The notes below the pieces were generated by a model, which was not told the origin of the DNA, did no database searches, and was given only the letters and a program-made list of their open reading frames with translations. A stretch of DNA of 43,951 nt, taken from NCBI GenBank assembly GCA_934573935.1, contig CAKTMO010000013.1, positions 1 through 43,951 on the forward strand, given 5' to 3'. The DNA comes from an uncultured Oscillospiraceae bacterium. Lineage in GTDB: Bacteria; Bacillota; Clostridia; Oscillospirales; Oscillospiraceae. Numbering within the stretch: the first letter of the stretch is position 1; every line of letters starts with the position of its first letter. The translations under genes were made by a program, and so were the position numbers. This document shows, piece after piece, positions 43,909-43,951 of the stretch.

Positions 43909-43951
43909 GGCAGGCAGTGGCGTGAGCCGCTGCCTGCCTGTTCTTTTTTCT
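43909..43951 (+). terminator. Strong terminator hairpin at the window end
   Basis: GGCAGGCAG-T-GGC and GCC-G-CTGCCTGCC form a long stem, followed by TTCTTTTTTCT. Another hairpin, ACAAAG/CTTTGT (43883-43903), precedes it. It ends the regulator gene or belongs to a leader of the next gene. Confidence 0.7.

Noticed and set aside
43827..43951. Possible metal riboswitch at the window end
   Set aside because: The hairpins do not match any metal-riboswitch core I know, and the last one has a plain terminator form; the downstream gene is not visible.

Overview
The window is GC-rich DNA (about 60% G+C by eye) from a strictly fermentative Gram-positive anaerobe. I infer a gut member of the Oscillospiraceae (Clostridia). 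Supporting signs are a butyrate kinase, Gram-positive surface proteins with C-terminal anchoring tails, a SAM-I riboswitch before metK, a CsoR/P-type ATPase metal locus, an Mrp/complex I-like membrane cluster, and several short palindromic intergenic repeat families. No rRNA, tRNA or CRISPR array was seen.

Layout. 1-3388: end of a BMP-type nucleoside ABC importer (ATPase cut by the window edge, then two permeases), followed by an 8-oxoguanine deaminase-like amidohydrolase (3462-4817), which suggests purine uptake and salvage. 4925-9434: two secreted surface proteins on the minus strand with different middles but matching promoters, leaders, signal peptides, tails and terminators. 9610-10434: a GIY-YIG protein and a gene-free stretch with two convergent promoters whose predicted RNAs start with the same 13 bases. 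10435-12482: an acidic unknown protein coupled to a PLP enzyme of the aluminium-resistance/methionine gamma-lyase-like family. 12483-13947: a compact AT-richer island inserted at the 3' end of that gene and bounded by 21-bp direct repeats. It carries an XRE regulator, a 185-aa unknown and three tiny cysteine-rich proteins.

13997-22094: lipoprotein, pfkA-buk operon, small conserved proteins, a second XRE/cysteine-rich pair next to a Nudix hydrolase, a TIM-barrel protein, a macro-domain protein, a lipoprotein barnase with its barstar, and an M18 aminopeptidase. 22167-25142: csoR and a P1B ATPase, each with a CsoR-like palindrome, plus a 55-aa two-helix membrane protein. 25221-34369: a ten-gene minus-strand operon of Mrp antiporter/complex I membrane-arm subunits, including four NuoL/M/N-type channels and no redox subunits.

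34758-43951: a 4Fe-4S protein, a G5/3D-domain cell-wall protein, an AbrB-controlled ABC exporter operon, an RluA-type pseudouridine synthase, a DUF362 ferredoxin-like protein, metK under a SAM-I riboswitch, and a short DtxR/MntR-type regulator. Intergenic regions near 10.0, 22.6-23.0, 37.2-37.5 and 41.4-41.9 kb are filled with shared palindromic repeats, one copy with a second element nested inside it.

The best candidates for something undescribed are the paired RNAs at 10 kb, the 1.5-kb island at 12.5-13.9 kb, and the shared regulatory leaders of the two surface proteins.
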